This document shows, piece after piece, positions 28,674 to 39,700 of a stretch of DNA of 64,000 nucleotides (within the stretch, counting starts at the first letter, position 1; every line of letters starts with the position of its first letter). The stretch comes from Agapetus fuscipes (lineage: Eukaryota; Arthropoda; Insecta; Trichoptera; Glossosomatidae): NCBI GenBank assembly GCA_951799405.1, contig OX637333.1, forward strand, positions 11,035,960-11,099,959, given 5' to 3'. The notes under the pieces were generated by a model that made no database searches, was not told where the DNA came from, and worked only from the letters and a program-made list of their open reading frames with translations. Position numbers and translations under genes: made by a program.

Positions 28674-30015
28674 CCCTAGAGTGGGCGCGTCATTCGGTAA
28701 AACGTGAGTGGGCGCGTGGGGAGCATTTTGCCGCCCTTACTTAATAATTTTTTTTTCAGGAAATATTGTAGATTTTTTATATTTTTTGCATTAATAGGGT
28801 AAAATAAAATATAAACTTTATAAAAATTAAATATTTATTTTAATTAAGTGCTTAAATTGAGGCAATAGGACTTTTAATTAACTTTGGCAAAAATTAACAG
28901 TTTTTTGGAACATAGGTTATCATAATCAACATAAATCACATAATTTAAAAAAAAAAACAAATCTTTTATATTTTCGAGATCTACATTATATGTCTGAGCA
29001 AAAAAATCTTCACACATATGCAAACAATGTTCATTGCACAGTAATTTTGAGCAAACATTACAGCCTTTTTTAGTCCTTCTATTTTTCTTCGAAGGGCATA
29101 CCATGCACCTTCTCTTGCTGAAGTTGATGGTAGGTCTTCAGGTGACACAAATTGAGTGATTTGGGTTTTTAAAGGCTTACTTAATGTTAATATAGAAGAT
29201 CTTCTGGTTATATGTGGCTTAGTTAAGGCCAGCGAGATCTCTTTCAAGTAGTCGGCGTAGCATCAAATGATTGGTATTGACTTTATAAATGATCTGACTG
29301 TTTATGCCAGCAATATTCAAAATAGAAAAAAATAGCCTCATTGGCCATCTCCGGGTCATTCTTCCCACAGAATATTCTTCTTTCATCTGATCTACTACAT
29401 CAACACCACATTTATGTATTTTATAGAAAGTTATGATCTCAGGCTTCGCCTTGTCGCCGCTACTTTCGTCAATCTTGTCATCATCATGTAGAGTTGACAT
29501 AAGAAGAACATTTTTTTGTTTGTTTTCTTTTTAGGTACGTACGATACCAATACCTTTTTCTCACTAACCAAACAAAGTGCTAGGTATAGCTCTATCTGGT
29601 GGTTAGAAAGCATGGTGAAATTTCTCTTTTATTTTTTCGTAATGTTCCAACAATGGTTGTTCTGTGCTCATTTAGAAGCTGGTTAGCAAGAGGAATTGAG
29701 GTAAAATAATTGTCCATTGTTATGTTTCGGCCAGTATTGAGAATGCTGTGGGATAACATTTTCACAAGTTTGTATAAAATACTAACGTCAGTGGGCGCGC
29801 AGTGAGCAGTTTGCCGACGATTTACAACCCCTGTTGAAAAGTGCTTCGTCCTACGGCCGCCCGCGCACTGATTCAGTTGAATTTTACAACACAGGGAGGG
29901 GAAGGGCAGGGGGGCAGCTACTTAAGAGTTTGTCCTTGACAAGTGCATAGTTCAGATAATAATAACAAAAAACTTTCGACGGCGGCAAAATGCTCATAGC
30001 GCGCCCACTCTAGGG
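28674..30015 (-). mobile_element. piggyBac-like transposon, internally deleted
   Basis: The ends CCCTAGAGTGGGCGCG and CGCGCCCACTCTAGGG are perfect inverted repeats of 16 bp, flanked by TTAA (28670-28673 and 30016-30019). Further subterminal inverted copies are GAGCATTTTGCCGCC (left) and GGCGGCAAAATGCTC (right). Length is 1342 bp, against about 2.3 kb or more for complete elements, consistent with loss of the N-terminal half of the transposase. Confidence 0.88.
28874..29790 (-). pseudogene. piggyBac-type transposase, C-terminal half, broken
   Basis: Minus-strand segments in order: [18 protein letters not shown] (second catalytic Asp region) near 29.7 kb, [10 protein letters not shown], a frameshift, then FYKIHKCGVDVVDQMKEEYS and RRWPMRLFFSILNIAGINSQ (conserved DxxDxM and RRWP blocks of the DDD core). 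The Cys-rich C-terminus VCPSKKNRRTKKGCNVCSKL with LCNEHC follows. At least two frameshifts separate the pieces, and the N-terminal DNA-binding and first catalytic Asp region is missing. Dead transposase. Confidence 0.85.
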
Positions 30016-30081
30016 TTAATATAAAAACCAAGAGTTGGGTGGCTGGATTAGGCAGAAAATCGTTGGCACTTGAGAGGTTAA

Positions 30082-31704
30082 TATCCTGTTTTATTTTTTC
30101 CTTTACCTATTTTTCTGTATTCATGGTACGTTTGTTACTATGGTAAAAAAACAAACGTAAGCCGTGTATGTGTTTTACATTGATGGATGGTCAAAATACA
30201 ATGGTACCTCCTTTACATGTTGTCAAATATTAAAGTATTTTTCTACTACAATTCTAACTATATTTTGTTAGTAAAGAGTATAATTAGTAGTTAAGAATAA
30301 TAAATGGTTATCCATCTTACATGGCAAAGACACCCACTGTAAAGGCCAATATCTGTAGAGTATTAATAGATCCCCATTGTTTTATGTTATTACAAAATTG
30401 AATATTGGAAGTATTTTTTTCATGCATCAGTTCTTGCAATCGCAGCATTGAAGTAAGTTTTCCTATACTTGTTTAAGCTCCGAGTAATGTCCTTCATTTG
30501 AAGTATTTAGTCCATTTGTATTTTATATTTATTTTCAACTGTCTACATTTTTTATCTTGCAATAAACTACAGATAAGTATTTATGCATACATTCTTTGTT
30601 TTGTTTTCATAAGTTACGTACCCATTTATACCCCAACATTTTTTACTCTTCCTCTGCAAGCAAATGATCTTGTCAGTCTCAAACCATTTGTATGCCCTTT
30701 CCCTCGCTGGGATGGTCAAGGGGATAAAGCGTTAACGCTCGAATTTGCATTATTGACACTAACGCTGGTTCCAACTCCACCTGCTTCATGTCCTATTGAC
30801 AATAACTTCGATAGCGCTTTTCAAAAATGTGCATTGTGCAAGACGGCATTTTTATAGTTTTTTTTTTCGAATTAGGTTACACACCTGTTGACAGTTGAAA
30901 GGTTACCGATAAGACTGAATTTGGATTTTTTTTCAAATGAGTTAGCTCATTTCCTACATCTCAAAGCTTTTGCTTTGCAATGACATCTAACATATTGTAA
31001 ATTATAAAAACGCAACTTTAAAATTCATCATAAAAGTGAAAATGAAACACATAAATAAATGATTTCTTTTTATTGATTAAAATACACTTGTAAAAAGTAA
31101 ATGATATTTTTATCATAGAAAACGTTGTCATTTTTTCCCCCACATCTGCTGAGAATCATCAACTTCAAACTAATACTTACGCTGCTTCATATTGTTGAGC
31201 CCATTCATGTTAACAGTATCCTACAAATTCTGTGGATTCTTACATTTCCTACACACAATATTTTGTATTTTCTTTCTATTTTTTAACACAATCAAATGCA
31301 TACTGGGCGTTTACAAATGAAATGATTGTGTAATTCAATAAAATGTTTTAGTCACACAAAATCAAAGGTGGCGATCTACATTTTTTTCTAAAATAAGATA
31401 ACTACATGGAAACACAGAAAACTAGTCTGTGTGTTTCCATATAAATATCTAATGAAAAGACGAACCCTAGATTGTTACCTTTGGTATAGGATTCATTTAT
31501 AAATGTAGTAATAATACTTAATTAGACAAATAACTATTAGGGCCATTACAGATTGAGGACTTAAGGTTATAATGGAATTTAATGGAAAATTGTGACTTCA
31601 CACAGCCCAGTTACTAAGGAAAATGCAAGCAAATATTTTGTTATTGATTGTTAAGTGTTGGATAAAGTGTGATGTTTGCCTGCCAAGAAAAAAGTCTGTT
31701 TTGG
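30082..31704. other. spacer, no gene; two dispersed repeat blocks
   Basis: 30862-30945 (ACACACCTGTTGACAGTTGA, AGGTTACCGATA) matches 15716-15790. 31405-31550 (a TGGAAACACAGA foldback, then TGTTTCCATATA and TTGTTACCTTTGG) matches 34060-34210. No coding signal. Confidence 0.45.
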
Positions 31705-32056
31705 AATTTAATCCACTCCTCCATTGACACCATGGAGGTAATAATCACATGGAGCGAGGAAGAATTTAATCCACTCCTCCATTGACACCATGGAGGTAAT
31801 AATCACATGGAGCGAGGAAGAATTTAATCCACTCCTCCATTGACACCATGGAGGTAACAATCACATGGAGCGAGGAAGAATTTAATCCACTCCTCCATTG
31901 ACACCATGGAGGTAACAATCACATGGAGCGAGGAAGAATTTAATCCACTCCTCCATTGACACCATGGAGGTAACAATCACATGGAGCAAGGAAGAATTTA
32001 ATCCACTCCTCCATTGACACCATGGAGGTAACAATCACATGGAGCGAGGAAGAATT
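31705..32056. repeat. 58-bp minisatellite, six units
   Basis: Units begin AATTTAATCCACTCCTCCAT at 31705, 31763 and every 58 bp to about 32052. They differ only at one or two positions (GTAATAATC against GTAACAATC; one GAGCAAGG). Each unit contains the hairpin CCTCCAT-TGACACC-ATGGAGG. Confidence 0.9.
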
Positions 32057-32217
32057 TGATGCAGTTCAGACATGAAGCACCATTTACCGAGTTATTGATT
32101 TTGTTACTTCAGCAATGTATCTCCAAACTGTAGTGTTTGTTGAAGGTACGAGTACAAATATATCTGATACTTATCCATGCTTCTGTTACATAAACGTGAT
32201 TGTTATACTTCATGTTT

Positions 32218-32265
32218 TTTGACAAATAGGTTGATATGAGGCTCACCCCCATCCTATAAAGAATA
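32218..32265 (+). repeat. short A-tail 5' piece
   Basis: TTTGACAAATAGGTTGATATGAGGCTCACCCCCATCC resembles the module start only. Confidence 0.45.
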
Positions 32266-34757
32266 AGTTTAGACAATTATGTTGACTATTTCTGCGTAAA
32301 TAAGATGATTTTTTTTAAACTGTCTGGCACATGAAATCATGATCTAATAATTAAAAAAAAATGTATTTTCTTATTACTTGAGCCCATAATACCTTGTTTG
32401 AAATCCTTGGTTTATCATTAGCATCTTACAATCATTGGTGGTAAGAGTCAGCAGTCTATAATGGCCCTTAACTAACTGGTTAGAAGATATGCTACAAGTA
32501 TAACTCGCTAAGCAGAAAAATGATTATATTGTAAAATAGACAGATCAAATAAACCATTGGATAATTTTCTTTAATGATTTCTGTTACGACACAATTATTT
32601 TACAGGTAATTTTGATCTTAACTAACTGCAACTTTGCATCATTGGGTGGGCATCCCACCCAGGCGATAAACCAGGTTAACAGATTTATTTTTTCAAAAAT
32701 TAAAACAATAAATATCAAGAACGAATCTAGACAGAGCTTACAAATGTTGAAAGTATATTTCTACAGTTCACACATCATCCCCCCAGTGCTTGTTTGGCTT
32801 ATCTACAAATTTTTTCAAAGATTTTTTTTTCAAGGTTTTCAACCGTGAAATGGAATTGTCTAAAGAATCACATTTTACACAATCTAAGCTAAGAAAAAAA
32901 ATGTAGACACTTTAATGTGAGAGTTGTTTGAAATATTTTTTTAATCTATTTTCAGTTTTCATAAGACACATCAGTACAGTACACATAAAAACAATGCTCA
33001 TGTGAATTATCTATGTTGGAGGTAAGACAAACAACTAGGAAGGTGATGACATGTACACCGTTACAGTAACTTTTAAAATGAATGATTGGTTCCTATGATA
33101 TTGTATATTTTGACCCTTATTATTTAATCTTTATTATAAGTTATGTGTCTCAACTATCAGATCATCTATTGAACTGATTGTGATAGGAATAATAGTTTTT
33201 ATAACAAAGTAAAATGGGTTTGTGGAGTACAATAAGTTGAAATAGGAGATTTAGGTTTAAACGGCTGATGATTGACACTGACAACTCCCCAGTAGGTACA
33301 ATAAGTATGAACTTCTGATGAGAAAATACAATTAAATCATTCTTCATTCAAATTCAGAGTCTTTGATCTGTTATTCTACTATCGGAAAGAACTGGATAAT
33401 GTTGACTGTCCTACTTATATGGGTGTAAGTGATACACACACTTGACAATAAATAACCTCAAAGCTACAGACCATCTAAAATTGAAAAATATTGAATTTAA
33501 ACTAGAATTTTTATCATTCTGCACGTTCACAAATTCAAAGTCATTTCAAAATAATGCAATGAATGAACCATCGCCAGAAAACTGACTTTCTTTTTGACAT
33601 TTTGTTAGTATGGTAACCAATTTTCCCTGGAGCAATGTCTCCTGAAAACATAGGTTACAAAGCGTTGAGAACAGAAGAGTTGTTCTAGAATGGTCCATTT
33701 GTAAAGATTAGGCACGTCTGTGCAAGCACAACTTCACAGATAAGCTATGTGTGAGATCAGGGTTTTCCAATATTCCAAGAGTCAGGGGCAAATGAGTTGA
33801 CAATGTCATTTTTTTGCTCATTTCTTAGAAAGTCCCCTGCAGGTCACACTGTTTTTTGAGAAATCCTGTGCAGGAGACACCCTAAATTAAAGACAATCTG
33901 GAGGTCTATGACACTATGACAAGAAGGGAGGTTAAGCGGGAAATTTGTCACAATAAAGCTCCGGCGCAAAAAGAAAGTACAAATCAAAGTAACAACAACT
34001 AGAATTAATGCAAATGACATAACTTTATCAGTCATACAGAACCAATGATGGGAAATCAGGATATATATGGAAATACTGAGAATGTCATTTTCTATGTTTC
34101 CATATATGTACTTTCATATTCTCATTTAAAAAAAAATCCAAGATTGTCACCTTTGGTTCTGCAGGACCCTTGGATAGTTGACCTTTAAAAATACTATTTA
34201 ATAATTACAAAGAAAGGATGTCAACAAAATATATTAACACAAAAATAAATTACAAACAAAATGATTAACTCTTGTAACATTCATTTGTGTTCATTTATAC
34301 ATGTTACAAAATATGGGAAAGGTGATTGTGATCTTACATGTTATAAAAAAGTTTAAATTGAATCTATCAGTGAATTTCACAACATAAATTATACTTTAAA
34401 ATACGCAGTCATCATGTAATGAAGAAATAAGATTTGAGATGATTAGTACAACAAATATTCTAAAGAAACTTAGTTTGTTGGCTAAAATGTAAAGTGGATA
34501 TAAAAAGGTGAGAAGATATCATATGAAGCAAGGCGGCCATCATTGATTGCCTGCGTGTCCCACAGTCAGTTTACCGCACCAACAACCCTTAAATCACCTG
34601 AGAAAACAGGGAAATGGCCAATCTTTGTTACTATGGCAAGTTAAAAGCACACTGATGGTGTTTGCTCAAAACAAACAGAGAGAGTTGTCAAATTATTTTT
34701 AATCTGAAACTTTACTGGCTAACCCAAATAAAAATATAAATAACTCAGAAAGACTAA
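32266..34757. other. AT-rich intergenic stretch, no gene seen
   Basis: The only structure noted is 34060-34210, a copy of the 31.4-kb repeat with ATATATGGAAA/TTTCCATATAT arms (34063-34073 and 34097-34107). Short open frames lack recognisable domains. Confidence 0.4.
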
Positions 34758-35197
34758 CCCCCGTATTCACGATCAAAACTGGCACTTCCTTAAGGGCAAA
34801 CCAGCGCTTAGATTGGGGAAATTCATTTCAAGAACAATACTTAAGGTAAAATTAGCGCTTAAGCGCTCCAAAAACTAGCACTCAGGTAAGTAAGGTCGAC
34901 ACGTATATTAACCAACGCTTAAGCGCTGTCAAAATATTCCGTCATATTTCATTGTTATCACATTTTTTGTTTGATTGTGAATTTACATGAAAAAATGAAT
35001 TCTTACTATAAACATGATTTTTACAAGTGTATTAACATTGTTTTGACGAGTTCATTTACATTGCTTGACCATCAGAATTGGGTTTGTTCTCCGGTATGGT
35101 CTAGGACCATACTGCAATGACAGATGAACTGTCAAAATATTCCGCCGCATTTCATCAGCACATTTTTTGTTTGGTTGTGAATTATTTACATAAAATA

Positions 35198-35394
35198 ATG
35201 AATTCTTTCGATACAGTTGACTTCAACGAGAATAATAACATTGTTTTGTTCAAAAATAGTGTCCCAAGAAAATATATCAGAGACTGTAAAGACCCATTTA
35301 CGTATTACGAAGAGGAAGAATTTAGAAGACGTTTTTGATTGAAAAAACGCGTCGTTCTGTATACAGTTTTGCCGTTGCTCATTGAGGGTTGCAA
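35198..35394 (+). pseudogene. Harbinger (HARBI1-like) transposase N-terminal fragment
   Basis: The frame from ATG 35198 reads MNSFDTVDFNENNNIVLF, DPFTYYEEEEFRRRF, a TGA stop in place of one residue, then LKKRVVLYTVLPLLIE. E-E-F-x-x-R-F-R-x-x-K-x-x-V is the usual start of HARBI1-like DDE transposases. The catalytic domain is deleted. Confidence 0.65.
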
Positions 35395-35492
35395 AGCCAA
35401 CGATTTCTTCGATCTGTTATTTTATCTTCTATTACAGGTTTTTCTTTAATCAGAGCCACCAGCAGCTCCTTTTCCGCTGGAGAAAACAACAT
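35390..35492 (-). pseudogene. SANT/Myb-like protein N-terminal fragment of the Harbinger element
   Basis: Minus-strand MLFSPAEKELLVALIKEKPV followed by EDKITDRRNRWLCN resembles the start of the Myb/SANT-like DNA-binding partner protein of PIF/Harbinger transposons. Only about 34 residues remain. Confidence 0.5.
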
Positions 35493-35919
35493 ATTTTTGG
35501 CGCTGAAATCGATCAAAACACTTTACATTGGATATTACATAAATGTATTTTTAAAAACTAATAGAAATTGTAAACAAACAAATTCGTACTTACGGTTTAC
35601 TTAAAGTAGTAATTGCGTTATACGTACTTATTTGTTGTCAAGTTTTATGCAAAGTTGATATGACATTGAAATTTGAAAGAGGCGGCAATGATAAGAGTGA
35701 AGTACGCCGAATATCGGTCGGAAGGTACTGACCAATTACAGAGCTGGGTTTTTTCGAGAGCCAATGACAAACCCGTACGTCTCCTGGGGGTTGGGCACTA
35801 CGCTGATTACTGCTTGAGTGTTCTTTGTGAAACAAAACGCTCCAGAATGTCGACCCTTGAGTAAGTGTAGCGCTTGAGTAAGGCACTTAAATCAGTTTTG
35901 ATCGTGAATACGGGGGTAA

Positions 35920-36670
35920 ATGGCTTGAAAAGCATTGGCATGTAGGCTAATATCATGATCTTGAACATATGCGAAAATGATGATGAGCTTCAGTAAAAAC
36001 AATGGCTAAACTCCATGTGAATGCTTGAAAGCAACTTGACCCCACCCATGGGGTCACATGAGCCATCTGAACTTTTTGCTGGTTTTGAAAATACAGTCTT
36101 GTAGATGCCGTAATCCTTAAACTTTTTTACGTCATTATGTAGCTAACTAAACATGCTAACGTTATTAGAAGAAATATTTATTTCTTTTTAAAAATACAAA
36201 AAACAACACAACTTTTACAAAATCATGTTCATGTGACCCCGCTCTGCCCTATACTAATAACAATGGGTTGAAATTTAACTGAAGTGTGGATTGAAATTTC
36301 ACTGAAGTTACAGAGAAAAATGGTATGAAATGTAAGTAATAATAATAACTATTATGAAATTTCACTGAGGATTTTAAAAACAATGGATTGAAATTTTTAC
36401 ACATAAAAAGTATGGATTGAAATATAACTGGAGGTTGATTTCTGCTACCGCCATTTCACACTAGAGGCATTCTACCACCAGTCTGCCTGGTTTTTTCTAT
36501 TCAGCGCAAGATGTATCAAAGCTTCCACAGTTTGACTGGTAATCCATAGATAATCTGGGCAGAATGCGTAGCGTCTGAAAAGGCCCTTAAAATGGATTTA
36601 AAATGCAGATAAACGGATTGACATTTCACTAAAAATAGACAGAAGAATGTACTGAATGGATGATGAGGGA
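35920..36670. other. 3' flank of the LRR gene (minus), no other gene seen
   Basis: A possible AATAAA for the minus-strand gene lies near 36180 (plus TTTATT). Phrases such as GGATTGAAATTTCACTGA recur four times between 36270 and 36630, hinting at a weak degenerate repeat. Confidence 0.4.
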
Positions 36671-36796
36671 TTATTGTGTGTCAGCGAGGGCCTGTCTCCA
36701 GGTGGAATGGTAGGGGATGCGCAGGATTCGCAGCTGCGTGTTGGGCATCTCTTCCAGCAGCAGCTTCTGCAGGGAGTCCACGGGCAGGATCTCCAC
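36671..36796 (-). CDS. LRR gene last exon
   Basis: Acceptor GGTGGCAG; 41 codons plus TAA. Encodes VEILPVDSLQKLLLEEMPNT and LRILRIPYHSTWRQ. Confidence 0.85.
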   Translation of the reverse strand: MEILPVDSLQKLLLEEMPNTQLRILRIPYHSTWRQALADTQ

Positions 36797-39700
36797 CTGC
36801 CACCAGATAAGTACTTTAAGAATAGACTCCAAACATCTTAAATATCCCTCAGCTGTGTGAGGTCACCCATAGTAAAAAAAAAATGGATTCCGATAAACAA
36901 GATTTTTATCTAATTCACAGCACTGTCAGCCCAAACAGTTGGCGGTAATGCTAAATGCAGTTTGGTGCACTTGAGTGTCTTAAAACTATCTGCATAATAT
37001 TGTATTCAAAATAATGATGCTGTATTGGCTTTAACCTGGTCCAGCGACATCACATAGATTCCTCAACCTTCAAAAGTTCTATTCTCACTTGCAATTTTAT
37101 TAAGTGGCTCTCGCACGGTGACTGGTCGCACACAATACTTTGGAGATGCCACATATTTCAGTGAAAAAATATCAATCTCATGGAAAAATTATGGAGTAAG
37201 TAATACCAATGGACTATAAGGTCAATGCACATAATATATGTGAAAACTCGTATAAAGAGAGATGGTTTTCATTCAATGTCTGTGTGTGCCACAATCCTAG
37301 TTGAATAGCAATAGAATAGCAAAAAAAAAAAAAACAATAGTATGTTTTCCGAGGATTTTAACGTATCTGAAATAGAAGATGCTACCCCTGACTGGGGGGG
37401 ACAAGGGCTCCTGCCCTGAGGCTATGCGGTTGTGACTAAGTTACCTGAGGGGAAGTAGTAAGAGGCACAGGGAATCCGGGCACAGGCTTGAGCACGGGGA
37501 TGCACTCCTTCTTCTCCTCTGGGGTGGTGATCCTGGCTGGGGGGGACAAGGGCTCCTGCCCTGAGGCTATGCGGTTGCGTCGCGTGGCTGCCGCATCCTC
37601 ATCACACTGCAAAGAAACGTATTGCCATTAGTTTCAGTAAGTTTGTTGGTGTTATGGCCACGAGGGTCAAGTCGCTTTGACTAGAGCAGTGTTTTTCAAC
37701 CTTTTTCATGACACGACCCCCCAGTATCCAAAAATATTTTGCGACCCCCCAACCCTTTTTTTAATATATTTAATTTAATATAATAATTTTAACTCTTATT
37801 GACTTTTTATTTAAGTCTCACAAATTACCTATATGTTGTATAAAAAAACTGAAAGAAAAAAGTTTTCTCGACCTCTCGCGACCCCCCTACAGAGGCTCCG
37901 CGACCCCCAGGGGGTCGCGACCCACAGGTTGAAAAATGCTGAACTAAAGTATTTGGAACAGAGTAACGTTGGTTTAAATCACGTCTGGCCCATTTGACTA
38001 TAACTTCAACCCTGGTTCAACAGATGCCATTGCATGCACACAAGCTTCTGCTTTTGCATGAAGACAACTGGCCAGGGAAAATTGGTTGGTGAATTGCATT
38101 CCTCTTCAACTAAAAATCTTAACTTAAATCTCAACTTAAAAATCTAAAAAAAAAAAAGCATCAGTAATGCATGGGGATTATGGAGTATACCTGTAGGATG
38201 AAGAGCTCAGTGACACGCATGAGCTCCACAGTGATGCCCCACACGAGGTGCTTAAGGGAGGAGCGCAGGCGCATGACCCCGTCCAGCACGCAGTGGTTGG
38301 TGGTGGCGGACTGGGACACGTACATGGGGATGATGAGCAGGCGCTCTAGGCTGCCACACGAACCCAGGGCCACCTCTACGCCAGGCTGCAGACACACATG
38401 CAAAATACATATTATGTAGTGTTAACTTTAAATTTAAAAAGGCATGATTTATTTTGCATAAACGCAGAATGATGAACTCTCCAGAATATAACAAACAAGC
38501 AGTATTTAAACCTTGAGACTACAACACCGGATGCTAGACACACGGATTAGTAAAAGAATCATGACCAGCCATCCAGGAGGAAGAAAAATAGGGGGAAAGC
38601 ACAGACTGAAATGGAAGGATAAAGTGGAGAAGGATGCTTCAGGCTTTGGAATTGGAAAATTTCAAGCTTCTACAAGAATATTACTGAATGGCATATTAAA
38701 TTCAAAACAGTTTTTTCTTATTGTGGTACCCGCTGATTTACTTGGGTCATGTTATGAGGAATGCAAATACCGCCTTATCCGTCCTATCCTACAAGTAAAG
38801 ACTGAAGGGAGAAGAACCCAGCAGTAGCGATTCCCATCTGTTTCCCTTTTTGAAATTACGAAAAAAGTAATGTAGGTACAAAAGTATTGATTGTTAACAA
38901 AAAAAACAACTTTTTTACTCAGCGCGAGAATAGCTGTAGCGCCATTCAGGGAGTAGGGAAGTAGGGAGTGGTCACCTTGACTTCCACGTTGATGAGCTCC
39001 AGACTGGTGATGTTGGGGCAGTTAGCCACGGCCTTGATGAGGTGCGTGGTGTCGTCCCCGCTGGGCAGGCGCTCCAGGCGCAGGCGGCGCAGCAGGGGCA
39101 GGCCTAGCAGCATGCGCGCAGCCCCCGCCCCCGCACCCCCCCCGCTGCAGTCCCCCAGCTCCAGCCACTCCAGGGACTGCAGGTGCGAGATGGCCTCGCA
39201 GTCCTCCTCACCAAGAGCTACACAACGTCAACATATTCACACATTTTACAAATCTTTATTTTTATTTATTTAAAAAATAGATTTATGAAGAGGAATGCAA
39301 TTCACCAACCTATTCTGCCTTGCCAGAAACAGGTATTAATATCATCAATAATTAATAATTCATTGTTCTTGATTTTAATGAATTATTAATTAATAATTAC
39401 CCAATGATATGTGTTGCACCAGGGTCAAAGTTATGGTCAAATGACCCAAGCGGGGATCGAACCAAAGTTATTCTATTCCAAACACGCTAGAAAGATCAGC
39501 CCATTTGGCCCCCTCGACCATAACACCGACGACCGACACGATTTCACAAATATGGAGGTAATAATTATTTGGAATGGCTATGAATGTGCACCTGATGTGA
39601 CATAAGCACCAGTCATTGTTGATAGTGCTACTTCGCTGATGACAAACAAAATGTTTATGTCATTTTCTATGGAAGCAATGCCTCTCTCCCCGTCTTCAAT

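Larger units (their letters stand above)
28149..30077. mobile_element. outer TTAA-flanked MITE (piggyBac type) hosting another piggyBac
   Basis: The ends CCCCTCAAGTGCC and GGCACTTGAGAGG are inverted with one mismatch and are flanked by TTAA at 28145-28148 and 30078-30081. A subterminal CGCGGATCCGCG palindrome follows the left end. Removing the inner element at 28674-30015 leaves a MITE of about 580 bp. TTAA target choice identifies the piggyBac superfamily. Confidence 0.7.
34758..35916 (+). mobile_element. PIF/Harbinger-type transposon derivative
   Basis: The inverted ends CCCCCGTATTCACGATCAAA and TTTGATCGTGAATACGGGGG match for at least 24 bp and are flanked by TAA at 34755-34757 and 35917-35919, the 3-bp TWA duplication of Harbinger elements. 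Subterminal GCGCTTAAG/CTTGAGTA motifs recur. It contains a transposase N-terminus on the plus strand and a SANT/Myb-like fragment on the minus strand. These are the two proteins such elements encode, both truncated. Confidence 0.82.

Noticed and set aside
35638..35886. Short frames near the right end of the Harbinger element
   Set aside because: No similarity to transposase or SANT domains could be seen.
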